Positions 42,891 through 51,300 of a stretch of 58,912 nt of DNA are shown one piece after another; the first letter of the stretch is position 1; every line of letters begins with the position of its first letter. Source of the DNA: CAZUGO01 sp964619935 (lineage in GTDB: Bacteria > Planctomycetota > Phycisphaerae > UBA1845 > CAIVHJ01); NCBI GenBank assembly GCA_964619935.1, contig CAZUGO010000089.1, positions 1 through 58,912 on the forward strand, written 5' to 3'. The translations under genes and the position numbers were made by a program. A model generated the notes under the pieces. The model did no database searches, had not been told where the DNA came from, and saw nothing but the letters and a program-made list of their open reading frames with translations.

Positions 42891-43823
42891 ATGTCCCTGA
42901 TGCGCCACGCCACGCATGACGTGGTCTGGATCGCTCCAGGCCGCTCCGTCGATGAGGCCATCTCGCTGATGGAGGACTTCGAGATCCATCATCTGCCGGT
43001 GGTCGATCACGGCACCGTCGTCGGCATGCTCTCCGATCGCGACCTGCTCTTGATGGTCGGCTGGCGGCTGACCTGTGAACGCCACAGCACTCCGGCGAGC
43101 GCCCGGGTGATCGGACCGACCACCGTCGAAGAGATCATGACTCGACCGGTGGTCAAGGTGTCGGCCGACGATTCCCTGGAACATGCCGCCCGGATGCTCA
43201 TCGAGCGCCGCATCGGAGCGCTGCCGGTGATTCGCAACGGTGTGCTCGTCGCCATCTTGAGCGAGTCCGATGTTTTGAAGGCCGTCCTGCACCAGCCCGA
43301 CGCCCCGCGGTGGCGCCACCTGCTGAGTCGCCCCGTTCAGACCATCATGACCCGCCGGGTGATCAGCGTGAAGCCCAAGACGTCGCTGACCGAAGTTCTG
43401 GACGCCTTCCGAACGCACCGCATCCGCCACTTGCCGGTCGCTGTCGGCAACAGCCTGATCGGGATCATTTCCGACCGCGACGCCCGCCGGGCACTCGGCG
43501 AGTCCCTGATCCGCGATGCCCAGGCCCAACAGCGCGGCTCGCTTTATCTTGGGCCCCAATTCGCCATGACCATCATGACTCGCAAGGTACGGGTCATCGC
43601 ACCCTCCAGCACCATCGGCAGTGCCATGCAGCACCTGCTGGACCACGGCATCCATGCCCTGCCGGTGGTCGACGCCGAACGGCTCAGCGGGATCGTGGCC
43701 GAAACGGACCTGATTCGGGCCGTTGCCGACGGCGCCGCACATGAGCCATCCAAAGGGTTGCACAAACCGATCGCCATACGACTCCATGAACCCTTGAATT
43801 GCCAGGAAGGAGATCTGACATGA
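42891..43823 (+). CDS. protein with four CBS domains
   Basis: ATG 42891 lies behind GGGAGAAG and gives 310 residues; the frame is open to 42693 but is low-complexity there. Four CBS domains (two Bateman pairs) follow: HHLPVVDHGTVVGMLSDRDL, IGALPVIRNGVLVAILSESD, IRHLPVAVGNSLIGIISDRD and IHALPVVDAERLSGIVAETD, each introduced by an IMTR-x-V strand except the first. CBS pairs bind adenine nucleotides and sense energy state. It has no catalytic domain, so it acts through partners. It follows the ATP-forming IorB fusion by about 210 bases, and its stop overlaps the next small membrane protein gene (ATGA), suggesting that both work together. Confidence 0.93.
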   Translation: MSLMRHATHDVVWIAPGRSVDEAISLMEDFEIHHLPVVDHGTVVGMLSDRDLLLMVGWRLTCERHSTPASARVIGPTTVEEIMTRPVVKVSADDSLEHAARMLIERRIGALPVIRNGVLVAILSESDVLKAVLHQPDAPRWRHLLSRPVQTIMTRRVISVKPKTSLTEVLDAFRTHRIRHLPVAVGNSLIGIISDRDARRALGESLIRDAQAQQRGSLYLGPQFAMTIMTRKVRVIAPSSTIGSAMQHLLDHGIHALPVVDAERLSGIVAETDLIRAVADGAAHEPSKGLHKPIAIRLHEPLNCQEGDLT

Positions 43824-44089
43824 CACCCCTGAGCACACCCCATGAGCTTCGCGAAGCCCCTCCGGCAGTGCCCGAGATCAAGGGCTCCTTGCGCACCATG
43901 CACGTGGCCTTTATCGCCTTCTGCACGGCGCTGTGCGCCCTGCTGTGCGCCTGGGGCCTCTGGAACTTCCTCACCGGCGGCGGAACCAGCGGACTCCTGA
44001 CCGCAGTCGGAACCCTGATTGTGGGCGGCGGCCTGATCGCCTACGGCCGCTGGTTCCTGCATAAGCTTGAGGCTGCCGGCATCCGTTAA
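43820..44089 (+). CDS. small two-helix membrane protein coupled to the CBS protein
   Basis: The product has 89 residues from ATG 43820, which overlaps the stop of the CBS gene; AAGGAG sits seven bases ahead. A Pro/Glu-rich start is followed by two membrane helices (VAFIAFCTALCALLCAWGLW and LLTAVGTLIVGGGLIAYG) and a short charged end. No family is recognised. The overlap points to translational coupling, and the protein could anchor the four-CBS protein to the membrane; this is inferred. Confidence 0.8.
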   Translation: MTPLSTPHELREAPPAVPEIKGSLRTMHVAFIAFCTALCALLCAWGLWNFLTGGGTSGLLTAVGTLIVGGGLIAYGRWFLHKLEAAGIR

Positions 44090-44555
44090 GTCGCAGCGGC
44101 CCGGCCAGCCCCTGGCACGCGGCATCGGCGATGCTCATCGCTGCTACACTCGGGAGATCAACTTTCGCCAGGGAACACGCGGGTTCCTGTTCCAGGGTCG
44201 GTTCTACTCCTGCGTACTGGACGAGCAGCACTTGCTGTATGCGATCCGTTACGTGGAACTGAACCCGGTTCGAGCCGGCAGGGTCCAGCAGCCCGGTGAG
44301 TACCGGTGGTCCTCCGCGCAATATCGTATGGGCAAGCGCGATGCGGACCCATTGGTTACCGATCGCTCCGTCCTCGGCCTGGTCTCCCACTGGAAGGACC
44401 TGCACTTTGATGACGAAGCTGCATACCGCTCGATCAGGGCCAAGACCTGCAGCGGTCGGCCTTGTGGAGGTGCACACTTCGTGCGCCGGGTTGAGTCCAG
44501 AACGGGGAGCGCCTTGACGCCGATGAAACCCGGACCGAAAGCGGTCGCACGGTAA
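44090..44555 (+). pseudogene. 5'-truncated RAYT/IS200-like transposase remnant
   Basis: The frame encodes LARGIGDAHRCYTREINF, GFLFQGRFYSCVLDEQHLL, AIRYVELNPVRAG and EYRWSSAQYRMG, which match the second half of REP-associated tyrosine transposases of the IS200/Y1 type. The end, PMKPGPKAV, also resembles their C-terminus. The first part with the His-hydrophobe-His metal motif is missing: the similarity begins directly after the stop of the small membrane-protein gene, so the gene has lost its start and catalytic His residues. It cannot be active by itself. A 22-bp tandem repeat follows within 100 bases. Confidence 0.82.
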
Positions 44556-44999
44556 TTGTGGTTTGTGTCCCCCGAACTATCCCGTTGCCGGAATCACGCC
44601 GCGATCCCTGCTGGCCGACCCGGTCATATTGCCGGAACGACCCGGTCATATTGCCGGAACGACCCGGTCGTATTGCCAGAACGACCCGGTCGCATCGCCG
44701 GGTCAGCACAGTCGGCCTGCTTGGCGGAGGGCCTTGAACGATGTCCACCAGCGGGTTGACCTGCGACGTAAACACCCGGGTCCGGGGAATCGGGCCGGTC
44801 AGGACGTGCAGGCACCCACGCGCCCTGGGCGGTGGTCGGCGGCGTACTGGGGCCGGCGCCAATAATAAGGAATATAGGCATACCTGCATTTCCTGGACCG
44901 TGGGCTGGTACTTGTGGGGCGTCCGGCTCAACCCGAGGTGCGTCGTTATCGCCACTTGATCGCAGCCCGCCCCAGGGCCATATCAAACGGGAGGTCTTC
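44556..44999. other. accessory gene-poor region with tandem repeats
   Basis: Besides the 22-bp tandem repeat listed separately, no gene is supported. Long frames on both strands run through the repeat and give Gly/Arg/Pro-rich products. A short AT-richer patch (44862-44885) is present. Confidence 0.45.
44616..44703. repeat. four tandem copies of a 22-bp repeat
   Basis: Four head-to-tail units start at 44616, 44638, 44660 and 44682. The core is ACCCGGTCATATTGCCGG. The first two units are identical, the third differs at two positions and the fourth is more diverged. A partial similar sequence (GTTGCCGGAAT) occurs at 44584-44594. Each unit contains CCGG twice. Its place beside a RAYT remnant suggests a REP-like origin, but the units are not classic REP palindromes. 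Confidence 0.85.
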
Positions 45000-45368
45000 A
45001 TGTTACGCCCACGAACGCGAAACCTCATGTGCATGCCCGCCGGCGCTGCGCTCGCGGCAGAACCCGTCCTGGCCGGTCCAGTCGACCTGTTCGCCAAACT
45101 ACACCAGGGTGAGGACGCTGCGGCCTGCGCGAAGAACCTGGACCTGATCATCTGCCGTATGTACGTGCAATACGAGGATGTTGAGGAACGCCGTCGACTT
45201 GGCCATGGTCATCGGGAGCTAGGGCCCATGTCTGCAGCGGAGCCCGCCCACACCCGCCCCACGCTTCGACGTCGAGAATGCAACCAGGACGCCGAGCAGC
45301 ACATCCGCGTCGCGCATCACACCTGCCCCGCCACGCGGACGCGTCACCTGATGGCCCAGACGCTGTGA
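45000..45368 (+). CDS. doubtful small hypothetical protein
   Basis: An ATG at 45000 stands five bases after GGGAGGTC and opens 122 codons. The first 65 residues (for example ALAAEPVLAGPVDLFAKLHQ and NLDLIICRMYVQYEDVEERR) look more protein-like than the rest, which is His/Arg-rich and may be read-through of non-coding DNA. No family is recognised. It lies in the degraded patch between the transposase remnant and the tRNA gene. Confidence 0.28.
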   Translation: MLRPRTRNLMCMPAGAALAAEPVLAGPVDLFAKLHQGEDAAACAKNLDLIICRMYVQYEDVEERRRLGHGHRELGPMSAAEPAHTRPTLRRRECNQDAEQHIRVAHHTCPATRTRHLMAQTL

Positions 45369-45564
45369 ACCGGAATCCGTTTGGGTTGAATCGACGCGAC
45401 CATCGGCTGAAGATCTCGCGGTGGCACCACGGCGGCTGCTTGATTTCTGTTGTCTCGAACGTGCCCGTGCAAGTATGATACGCCCTCCAAAGGGCCGGGC
45501 AGCGGTCACCAGCACCCGCTGTACCTGCACGAACCCGTGCTGCTTGAGTTGTGCATGCCCATGT

Positions 45565-45646
45565 GCGCGAGTGGCGGAACTGGCAGACGCGCAGGATTTA
45601 GGTTCCTGTGGGGCAACCCGTGGGAGTTCGAGTCTCCCCTCGCGCA
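45565..45646 (+). tRNA. tRNA-Leu, anticodon UAG
   Basis: The 82-base gene folds completely: acceptor stem GCGCGAG with CTCGCGC, D arm containing GAACTGGCAGAC, anticodon stem CAGGA/TCCTG with loop TTTAGGT (anticodon TAG), long variable arm TGGGG-CAA-CCCG as in class II tRNAs, T stem GGGAG/CTCCC with loop TTCGAGT, and discriminator A. The CCA end is not encoded. It stands at the border of a degraded accessory patch, a usual integration spot, although no attachment-site duplication is visible. Confidence 0.97.
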
Positions 45647-45712
45647 GTTCAATTGCCGCAGTCCGTGGCCCGGCAGCGGGCGCGGCCGCCCCGACCTCAA
45701 CAAAGGATCGAC

Positions 45713-47074
45713 ATGATCACACTTGTTCGGAACACCACGGTGATCACCTGCCGGGATCGCGACCCGGTGGTGCTGGCCGCCCACGACGTCCTGGTGCAGG
45801 GCGGCGTGATCCAGGCCGTGCAGCCGACCGGCAGCATCGACGGCCGCAAGGTCGATGCCCTGGTCGAGGGCGGGCGGCATTTGGTGATTCCGGGGATGAT
45901 CAACACCCACCATCACCTGTACCAGACCCTGACCCGCGGGCTCAAGGCCGCCCAGAATGCGCCGCTTTTTGCCTGGCTCACCGAGCTGTACACCCGCTGG
46001 CAGCACGTCGACTACCGGGCGGTCAAGATCGCCGCCAAAGTCAGCATCGCCGAGCTGCTGCTGTCCGGTTGCACGACCACGAGCGACCACTTCTACCTGT
46101 TTCCGGCGGGCAGCGACGTCCGGCTGGAAGCCGTCCTGGAAGCAGCCGAGGAACTCGGCATCCGCATTCACGGCTGCCGCGGCAGCATGACCCTGGGGCG
46201 CTCCGCCGGCGGACTGCCGCCGGACAACTGCACCGAGCGCGACGACGCGGTGCTGGCCGACTGCCAGCGGGTGGCCGAACAGTTTCATGATCCCGACCCG
46301 CTGGCCATGCGCAAGATCGATCTGGCACCCTGCTCCCCCTTTAATGTCACCACCGCGTTGTTTTGCGAGACCCAGAAGCTGGCCCGGTCGCTGGGTCTGC
46401 TGCTGCACACCCACGCCGCCGAGACCCGCGCTGAAGAGTCCTTCTGCCTGGAACGTTTCGGGGTCCGCCCCATCCAGTACTTGGAGCAGCACGGCTGGCT
46501 CGGGCCGGACGTCTACCTGGCCCACTGCGTGCACCTGAACGACGATGAAATCCGTTTGCTGAGCAGCACCCAGACCGGAGTCGCCTGTTGCCCGAGTTCG
46601 AACATGCGGCTCAGTTCGGGCATTCCGCCGGCCTGCCGCCTGCTGGCCGCCGGAGCCAAAGTCGGGCTGGGCGTCGACGGCAGCAGCAGCAACGACGGTG
46701 GCAACATGATCGGCGAAGCCCGTCAGGCGTTGCTGTTGCAGCGGGTCCTCGGTTCGCCCGAGCAGTTCACCGTGGCGGACGCGTTTCGAGCCGCCACCCG
46801 TGGCGGCGCCGATTGCCTGAACCGTCCCGCCCTGGGGCGCCTGGAGGCGGGGGCCGCCGCCGACCTGGCCATGTTTCGCCGCGACGACATCGCCCTGGCC
46901 GGTGCCGTCGAGCAGGATCCGCTGGCCGCCCTGATGCTCTGCCATGCCCCCAGGGCCGACAAGGTGATGGTCGCCGGCCAGTGGGTGGTGAACGACGGGC
47001 AATTGACCCGCGTGGACCAGTGGACCCTGGCCGATGCCCTGAACACCATTGTCGCCGAACGCTTCAACCGCTGA
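45713..47074 (+). CDS. 8-oxoguanine deaminase-like amidohydrolase
   Basis: The 453-residue product from ATG 45713 (AAAGGA upstream) is a metal-dependent hydrolase of the AtzB/TrzN/guanine-deaminase superfamily. Visible metal and substrate blocks are PGMINTHHHLYQTLTRGL (first His pair), LLSGCTTTSDHFYLFP, LAPCSPFNVT, LLHTHAAETR (third metal His), YLAHCVHLNDDEI and GVDGSSSNDG (metal Asp). The HHHLYQTLTR and SDHFYLFP blocks fit the 8-oxoguanine/hydroxy-s-triazine deaminase group best, enzymes that deaminate oxidised purines and feed them into degradation. The N-terminal extension open to 45608 covers the tRNA gene and is not coding. Substrate choice within the group is inferred. Confidence 0.9.
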   Translation: MITLVRNTTVITCRDRDPVVLAAHDVLVQGGVIQAVQPTGSIDGRKVDALVEGGRHLVIPGMINTHHHLYQTLTRGLKAAQNAPLFAWLTELYTRWQHVDYRAVKIAAKVSIAELLLSGCTTTSDHFYLFPAGSDVRLEAVLEAAEELGIRIHGCRGSMTLGRSAGGLPPDNCTERDDAVLADCQRVAEQFHDPDPLAMRKIDLAPCSPFNVTTALFCETQKLARSLGLLLHTHAAETRAEESFCLERFGVRPIQYLEQHGWLGPDVYLAHCVHLNDDEIRLLSSTQTGVACCPSSNMRLSSGIPPACRLLAAGAKVGLGVDGSSSNDGGNMIGEARQALLLQRVLGSPEQFTVADAFRAATRGGADCLNRPALGRLEAGAAADLAMFRRDDIALAGAVEQDPLAALMLCHAPRADKVMVAGQWVVNDGQLTRVDQWTLADALNTIVAERFNR

Positions 47075-47141
47075 CGGCGCGCGCTGCCTTCTGCGCACTC
47101 AAGGCCGTGGCGGAGACTCGCTGACGATTCGTGTGGTGCTG

Positions 47142-47948
47142 ATGAACCCTGACGAAACCCTGCATTGCTGTGACAATCTCGAACTCCTCGAGCAGGTCGC
47201 GGATCAATCCGTCGACCTGATCTATATCGACCCGCCGTTTCACACCGGGCGGCAGCGCACCCATTCCCAGTCGCAGCAGGGCTACGCCGATCGGACCGAC
47301 GGTGGGATTCAGGGTTACCTGGAGCTGCTCGGTCCACGTCTGAGACACATGCACCGAGTGCTGACCGACAAGGGTACGCTGTACGCCCACCTCGACTGGC
47401 GCACGGTCCACTACGTCAAGGTGTTCCTGGACGACCTGTTCGGGGCGAGCAACTTCTTGAATGAGATCATCTGGCACTACCGCAGCGGCGGCGTATCCAA
47501 GCGCTGGTTCGGCCGCAAGCATGACACGCTGCTGGTCTATGCCCGCCGCAAAGGCACCCACACGTTCAACGTTCAGCGCGGCGGAACCTTCCGCACCGAT
47601 GGCCTCCACCGCGACGCCGAGGGCCGGCCGTATAAGATGACCCGCAACGGCCGGCTGTATTTCCATGCCGACGGCCCGGTTCTGAGCGACGTCTGGGATC
47701 TGCCATTCCTGAGCACGGTGGCCCTGGAACGCTGCGGCTACCCCACCCAGAAACCGGAGGCCCTGCTCGAACGCGTCATCAGCGCCAGCTCAAATCCACA
47801 GGACCTGGTCGCCGATTTCTACTGCGGTTCCGGAACCACCCTCGTAGTCGCCCAGCGCTGCGGGCGCCGTATCCTGGGGTGCGACCACAATCCACAAGCC
47901 ATCGCCGTCGCCCGCCGGCGGTTACAGAGCCACGTGCAGCCGTCATAG
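47142..47948 (+). CDS. DNA methyltransferase, N6-adenine/N4-cytosine type (beta order)
   Basis: The 268-residue product has motif IV first (SVDLIYIDPPFHTG, catalytic DPPF) and the SAM-binding motif I near the C-terminus (VADFYCGSGTTLVVAQ), the order of beta-class amino-methyltransferases. KVFLDDLFGASNFLNEIIWH and YPTQKPEALLERVI are further family blocks. ATG 47142 is used; two GTG codons directly upstream are alternatives, and no good ribosome site is seen. No restriction endonuclease gene or specificity subunit is adjacent, so this is a solitary methyltransferase, possibly with a regulatory role or a relic of a restriction-modification system. The recognition sequence cannot be read from the protein. 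Confidence 0.9.
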   Translation: MNPDETLHCCDNLELLEQVADQSVDLIYIDPPFHTGRQRTHSQSQQGYADRTDGGIQGYLELLGPRLRHMHRVLTDKGTLYAHLDWRTVHYVKVFLDDLFGASNFLNEIIWHYRSGGVSKRWFGRKHDTLLVYARRKGTHTFNVQRGGTFRTDGLHRDAEGRPYKMTRNGRLYFHADGPVLSDVWDLPFLSTVALERCGYPTQKPEALLERVISASSNPQDLVADFYCGSGTTLVVAQRCGRRILGCDHNPQAIAVARRRLQSHVQPS

Positions 47949-48359
47949 ATAAGCGCGCAGCATCACCTTCTTTTCCGCAGTGATCAGGTGCTCTCGTCGG
48001 GGAGCTTTCGCGGATGACGCGAAATGTTTCTTGTATTTTGTTGTTTACCGCCGCCGACAGCGCGACGCACTGCACATCCCAAACGGTCCCCTAGAAATGC
48101 ACGCTACATTTCAGCATCGGCAATACCCACTCGCAACTTGGACAGCCGGGCTCCTCCGCCGGACGCCCTGACCACTCATCGATCACCCACTGCGGTCTTG
48201 CGATGCGCCGCACGAACGGCTACCAATGACCCAGGTGTGCCCGGGGGGCACATCCGTTCGGACTTGGGGAAGTTCGGACGGTTTGGGTGCGGTCGGTACG
48301 CTGTCGCATCATCGACGGTTTCGACACCGCAAGGCACGTCGCACGGGGTGAATGAGCTG
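47949..48359. other. intergenic region upstream of the RHS toxin gene
   Basis: This 411-base gap has an open frame continuous with the RHS gene from 48024, but its product is Pro/Arg/Thr-rich and lacks signal character, so I regard it as untranslated. A slightly AT-richer stretch (48022-48050) could include a promoter. Confidence 0.4.
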
Positions 48360-51300
48360 ATGACAAGACGTTCAGGGGTGGTATGCGTTGCGTTGCTGCT
48401 GGGCTCAGGCGCCTTGCGGGGTGAGGATGGCCGTCGGGCCGCCGATCGGCGGTCGAACCCGGATCACCGATCGGCGGGTGACATGGGAGATTCCACGGCG
48501 GCGGCCGGGTCGCCCGCTGAATGTCTCACCTGCTTCTGTAACGGGTTTCACGATTGCAACCCACCGGAATGCGACTGCCCGCAGTGCTTCCCCGTCGAGG
48601 TGGATTGCGGGCCGTGCAGGGTCTGCGCCGGAATTCGCGGCTGCGTATACGACTGTGCCCGCTGCTGTGACGACGGCGACGGCTGCACCGCTGATGACTG
48701 TGATGACGCCGGTTGTCGCCACACGCCGCGGTGCGACGTCCGGCAATGCCAGGTGTGCCTCGACGATGCCTGCGTGTTCATCTGCGACGATGAAGACCCG
48801 TGCACGGTTGACCTGTGTGCCGACGGCGCCTGCGAGCACCAACCGCAATGCCCGCCGGACGAGGACCCCTGTACGCGCGACGGCTGCCTGGCAGGCCGCT
48901 GTTTCAGCGAACCACTGGACTGTGACGATCGCAACCCCTGCAGCCTGGACGACTGTGCCGATGGGGCCTGCGTGCACCTGGCGGCCTGTCCGCCGGACAG
49001 CGATCCTTGCACCGTGGATACCTGCCGGGACGGCACGTGTCTGCACGATCCGCTGGACTGCGACGACGACAATCCATGCACCCTCGACGCCTGCGAATCG
49101 GGTTCCTGTGTGCACACACCGCTATGTCCGCCCGACGGCAACCCGTGCACGTTGGACGCCTGCATTGCCGGGGTCTGCCATCACGACCTCCTGGATTGCG
49201 ACGATGGCAACCTGTGCACCGTCGAGGGCTGCGTCGACGGTGCGTGTCTCTATGAGCCGCTGTGCCCGCCCGACAGCGATCCGTGCACGGTCGATGCCTG
49301 TGCGAATGGGGTCTGCCTGCACACGTCCTGCCCCGCCGATGGCCCCTGCGCGCCGCGCTGTTGCCTGGATGGGCAATGCCTGCCTGATCAGCCGGCGCGG
49401 CCTTGCTCGCTGAGCCTGGAGAGTGCCGCCGGCTGCCCCGGCGCGGAAGTGTCGCTGGCCGGCGAGCTGTGCAACACCTCGCCCTGTGCCGCCTGGTACG
49501 AATGGACGGCGGGACGCTCCGCCGAGGATTCGCCGGCGATCGTCCAGCCGCCTGCCCACGGCTGGGTGTTGCTCGATGGGCAAGCCTGCACGGCGCTGAG
49601 CGTCGGGGCGCTGATTGTCGGCGACGCGGCACCCGGTGGTCAGGCCGCGATCCAGGTCACCGCCTGGAGTGAGAGTTCGGGAGCCTGCGGAACGGTGGTC
49701 CAACAGGTCTGCGCGGCCGACGCCCAGGTTCGGGTGGCCCCACCATCCGGGGGTGCTCGGTTGGGCATCTCGCTGGACCTCTGGGATCCCACCTTGGATG
49801 CCGCCGACGTGCCCCCCAATCCGTTGCGTCCTGGCATTCTGCGCCGCGGGTCGACCTGGTCCTACGCCTGCGGCCCGGGCCAGCCCGCCGACACGCCCGA
49901 ATTGCGACACCGGGTGGTTCTGCACGTCAGCAACCCGGACGTCAGCGGTGGCATGATTGCCGGACCCGAGGGCGATACCGGCGCCCTCACCCGAATGACG
50001 CCGGAGTTTTTTGCCGGGCAGTCGGTGATGTGGAATCAGCGTTGGAATGCGCTGTTCGGCAACGATTGGGCCAGCCCGTACACGGCCGCCCGGGTCATGC
50101 AGTGCTACGTGCAGGCTTTGTGCCTCGACGAGGCGGAGCTAACTGATGAGCGCTATTGGATCACACCGGAGATCGGCCAAACCGGGCCTTATTCGATTGA
50201 GCTCAGCGGCCCACGGGTCAAAGAGCGGCCGCTGGACCTGCACGTTCAGGCTCATGATGCTGTCATCCGGGTCTACAAGTCACGTCCGGATCCGCTGCTG
50301 GGCCTCGGATCCTACCGGCTGTACGCCCTGCCGGATGGCGACGACACCGCGGCCACCTGGGGCGAAACCGTCAACGGGGAGTTCATCGCGCCCGATACCA
50401 CCACGTACACCATCGAAGCCGTCGGCGCCCATCAGAACGCCAGGGCCTACCTGGGCGCCTGGTACGGCGGCGGCATCGAATTGACCGCCCCTCAGGATGT
50501 CCCATTGACCGCCGGACAGGTGCTGCGGTTCTCGGTGCGGGCCTATCACACCAATCAGCGCTTCCCTTTGACCTTGCGGTTCGATCGGCCCGGGGCATGC
50601 GCGGAGCTGCGCGTGACCTTCGACGTCGGGCCGTTGGAATTCACCGAAGCGGCCGACGTCCGCCCGCAGTTTCGAATCCACACCAATGGTGATCTCGAGA
50701 TGCGCCTGCCGCAGGGACGGCTGCTCAGTGCGCCGTTCATCGCCGGCCGTCGCAATGCCGCGGACTACAACGGACGATTGCACGAAGGTCATGCCCTGGG
50801 TTGGCGCCGGGTCAGCCCGACCCACTTCGAGTCGCCCCCACCGACGGTCCACGTCTACCAGGGGACCCTGGCGGCCACTGCCGATCCGTGGGTCAGCGTG
50901 CTGCACTACCACACCGTGACCGATCGAGCTGGGACGGTTCTGTGGTCGTATGCGTACCGGTCGGACGGAGACCTGCCGCAGCTCACCGACTCCTACCGCG
51001 GCACCTCCGATCGCCACAGTCTGCACATCGAGCGCCTCTGTGATGCTCGGGGGCGATGTACCCGAAAGACCTACACCAGCCTGCACGACCCCGGCGGAAC
51101 TCGCGTCGAGCACCTACTCTATGCCCGCGGCCGATACATCGGCAGCGTGTGGGACCCTGGCGACCGTGCCGCCGGAGCGGGCCCCTGCGGGCTCGGCCGG
51201 CCGCTGGTCTACCGGGATCGCCGTGGCCGGATCACGCACTTGCGCACCGCCGAAATCGGCGCAGAGGGTCTACCCCAGGGCGAATTCCTGGAAGCCTTCG

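Noticed and set aside
44434..45151. Minus-strand open frames through the 22-bp repeats
   Set aside because: Their products are repeat translations rich in Arg, Gly and Pro, with no family or ribosome site.
45608..45712. N-terminal extension of the amidohydrolase
   Set aside because: It overlaps the 3' end of tRNA-Leu, and family similarity begins at ATG 45713 with its own ribosome site.
48024..48359. N-terminal extension of the RHS protein by 112 codons
   Set aside because: It is low-complexity and would bury the signal peptide that starts at residue 1 of the shorter form.
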